The translations under genes were made by a program, and so were the position numbers. Below the pieces are notes generated by a model. That model worked only from the letters and a program-made list of their open reading frames with translations. It was not told the DNA's origin and did not search any database. Shown here in pieces: positions 62,955-64,000 of a DNA stretch of 64,000 nt (position 1 is the first letter of the stretch; every line of letters begins with the position of its first letter). Source of the DNA: Lucinisca nassula (Eukaryota > Mollusca > Bivalvia > Lucinida > Lucinidae); NCBI GenBank assembly GCA_963580285.1, contig CAUZLF010000738.1, positions 310,001 to 374,000 on the forward strand, given 5' to 3'.

Positions 62955-63145
62955 GTTTAAATCATCTTCATTCACCCGGTTAACATTGAATGATTCCTTC
63001 TTCTTATTAGGGCAATCTCTTTTAAAGTGACCCTCTTCATTACAGCCAAAACAGCGTGACGGAGATGAAGATCTCCCAGTGGCTGTATCACTCCTTGTAG
63101 GCGAGGCAGGCAGTTTGGTCTGGAACTTGGACTCACCAGCCTTAA
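62928..63145 (-). pseudogene. Gypsy gag C-terminus with zinc knuckle (truncated by LINE)
   Basis: The frame enters at the LINE junction (63145) with KAGESKFQTKLPASP, a Ser/Thr-rich linker, then the nucleocapsid knuckle CFGCNEEGHFKRDC (C-x2-C-x4-H-x4-C), a Lys patch (PNKKKE) and ends at TAG 62928-62930. The rest of gag (matrix and capsid) lies beyond the LINE, outside the window. Confidence 0.85.
62955..62961 (-). promoter_or_regulatory. -1 ribosomal frameshift slippery site (gag to pol)
   Basis: Minus-strand T-TTA-AAC in register with the gag frame (codons GAT TTA AAC), the canonical X-XXY-YYZ heptamer. The -1 frame has a TGA just upstream and is open from here on, while the gag frame stops 25 bases later. 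GC-rich sequence follows, with GGGTC and GGCCC able to pair as a stem starting a few bases after the heptamer. Confidence 0.65.
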
Positions 63146-64000
63146 CCCCCAGGTATTAGACTTCCTGCCTTGCCGTGGCCCTGGGGGCTCAATTCCCACT
63201 GGGCACATTGCCGCTGTGGTCTCTGTGCCCACTGGGAAGAGCTAAAGGAAGTACCACCCGTTTGCCGTGGGTGGCGTCCTGTAAGCCGGAAGAAGGGATC
63301 CTGGAGGTTGAGGGTTACCTGGGGTGGCAGTGCTTCAGGTACCCAACACGCCTCTTTGGTCTGGCTTTTCGGTGTAGACGGGTGGCCGTGCGGTCCGGCA
63401 CGGTCAATCGGCTGGTCGCGCCGAGCCCTAGAGATACCGCTTTGCTTTCTCTTCAACTCTTTTTGTATCTTTCCTGATACCAACCATATGCCCATTTACC
63501 TTACCCTTTTCTGTCTTTTTATCTCTAGAAGGCGGTGGCTAAACGGATCAATCGTGTAGGCATTTTGTTTATGCGAGTATATCTCACGTGTATCTCTAAC
63601 ACCTGCGAGTTGGATAACCACTCCATTATGGTGTTCCCTTGTAGGGCTCCACGGAGGGCGGAGAGCACTTGGGATGAAACTAGAAATTTTTCCTTATGCC
63701 TCATGGAAAAAAACATAACCGCAACGCAGCTAAACGTAAAAAAGACGAGGATTCATCCGGAACGGATGAACCCAGTCAACAGTCAAGTCAGCAGTCTCAG
63801 CATTCTACTCAACAGTCTAGTCAGCAGTCTGCAGCACCAAAGTCAACCAATTTTCCACGTTTCTTGGTAATGACCTCCAGTGACGATGCACGCACTGTGT
63901 CCAGTTTATCACCATTCGTGATAGAAAAAAGCATAGTGTCCATTGCCGGACATCCCAAAAGCATAAAAAAGCTTAAGTCAGGTGACCTTTTATTAGAAGT
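63146..64000 (+). mobile_element. I/Nimb-like LINE copy D, 5' end (continues past the window)
   Basis: It starts CCCCCAGGTATTAGAC exactly as copy C does, inserted into the Gypsy gag. It has a 5' UTR of about 550 bp (63146-63695), then ORF1, open to the window edge. Two independent copies starting at the same base define the transcription start of the family. Confidence 0.9.
63696..64000 (+). CDS. LINE ORF1, N-terminal part (partial, open at window end)
   Basis: ATG at 63696: MPHGKKHNRNAAKRKKDEDS (basic N-terminus), then a Gln/Ser repeat region (SQQSSQQSQHSTQQSSQQS), SNFPRF-type linker, SSDDARTVSSLSPFVIEKSI and VSIAGHPKSIKKLKSGDLLL. The last part aligns with the RRM-like region of copy C. No stop or frameshift in 305 bases, so this copy is the better reference for the ORF1 N-terminus. 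The start was chosen because copy C has an ATG at the same aligned position. Confidence 0.85.
   Translation, partial: MPHGKKHNRNAAKRKKDEDSSGTDEPSQQSSQQSQHSTQQSSQQSAAPKSTNFPRFLVMTSSDDARTVSSLSPFVIEKSIVSIAGHPKSIKKLKSGDLLLE

Larger units (their letters stand above)
50802..63145 (-). mobile_element. Ty3/Gypsy LTR retrotransposon with PHD-integrase and TatD ORF3 (5' end missing)
   Basis: Minus-strand order: gag end (63145-62928), -1 slippery site, pol linker with coding minisatellite, protease, RT, RNase H, integrase, integrase C-terminal domain with PHD finger, then ORF3 (zinc finger and TatD nuclease), polypurine tract and 3' LTR. Damage: gag cut by LINE copy D; frameshifts and a TAG in the linker region (62121-62600); a frame lesion at about 58872; a 3.66-kb composite element inside the integrase (54578-58241); a TAG between the two parts of ORF3. 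Not active as it stands. Confidence 0.88.

Noticed and set aside
63170..63559. Open frames of 100-129 codons on both strands near the end
   Set aside because: They lie in the LINE 5' UTR, the same region in copy C has different open frames, and no domain is seen.

Overview
The window looks like repeat-dense nuclear DNA from a marine invertebrate, most likely a bivalve mollusc. This rests on family recognition, not a search: tRNA-derived SINEs, composite tandem-repeat elements carrying GTCCGTCCG motifs, an I/Nimb-type LINE with RNase H, hammerhead-ribozyme satellites, and introns with GT/AG ends. There are no prokaryotic signals (no operons, CRISPR or Shine-Dalgarno sites). Almost everything recognised is mobile-element derived. 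The only candidate host genes are a small four-exon gene (about 10.1-17.4 kb, + strand) and an Ig-plus-kinase pseudogene (1.5-2.1 kb).

Layout. 0-3.4 kb: SINE, kinase pseudogene cut by a LINE 3' end, small hairpin elements. 3.4-10.0 kb: two composite elements built from about 165-bp tandem repeats, hosting a SINE and a 1.97-kb unique segment. 10.1-17.4 kb: exons of a candidate gene whose introns are filled with repeats. 18-23.5 kb: SINE, then several broken LINE copies, including one with a twin-priming 5' inversion, and a tail of a second retroelement. 24.3-27.1 kb: another composite element and remnants of a PIF/Harbinger transposon (Myb/SANT gene and transposase fragment). 27.1-32.8 kb: an almost full-length LINE on the minus strand with a perfect 14-bp target-site duplication. 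33-38 kb: microsatellites, SINEs, foldback MITEs and a Harbinger transposase exon. 38.2-43.3 kb: a composite element interrupted by an array of about 399-bp units, each complete unit encoding a type I hammerhead ribozyme on the minus strand, i.e. a metazoan retrozyme-like array. 44-47 kb: reverse transcriptase and RNase H fragments, a SINE and a 312-bp tandem repeat. 47.2-50.3 kb: an interval bounded by inverted arrays of 16-bp iterons, holding a retroelement C-terminal ORF. 50.8-63.1 kb: a degraded Ty3/Gypsy LTR retrotransposon on the minus strand. 63.1-64 kb: the 5' end of a second LINE copy inserted into the Gypsy gag and running out of the window.

Two systems stand out. First, the retrozyme array: eight complete hammerhead motifs plus one truncated, sharing an 18-19 bp sequence with the 3' end of a non-LTR reverse-transcriptase element that recurs in the window, which suggests (inference) that this element supplies the enzyme. 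Second, the Gypsy element: its integrase ends in a PHD finger, gag and pol are joined by a canonical T-TTA-AAC -1 slippery site, and it has a third, probably spliced, ORF with a zinc finger and a TatD-family nuclease domain whose metal-binding residues are all retained.
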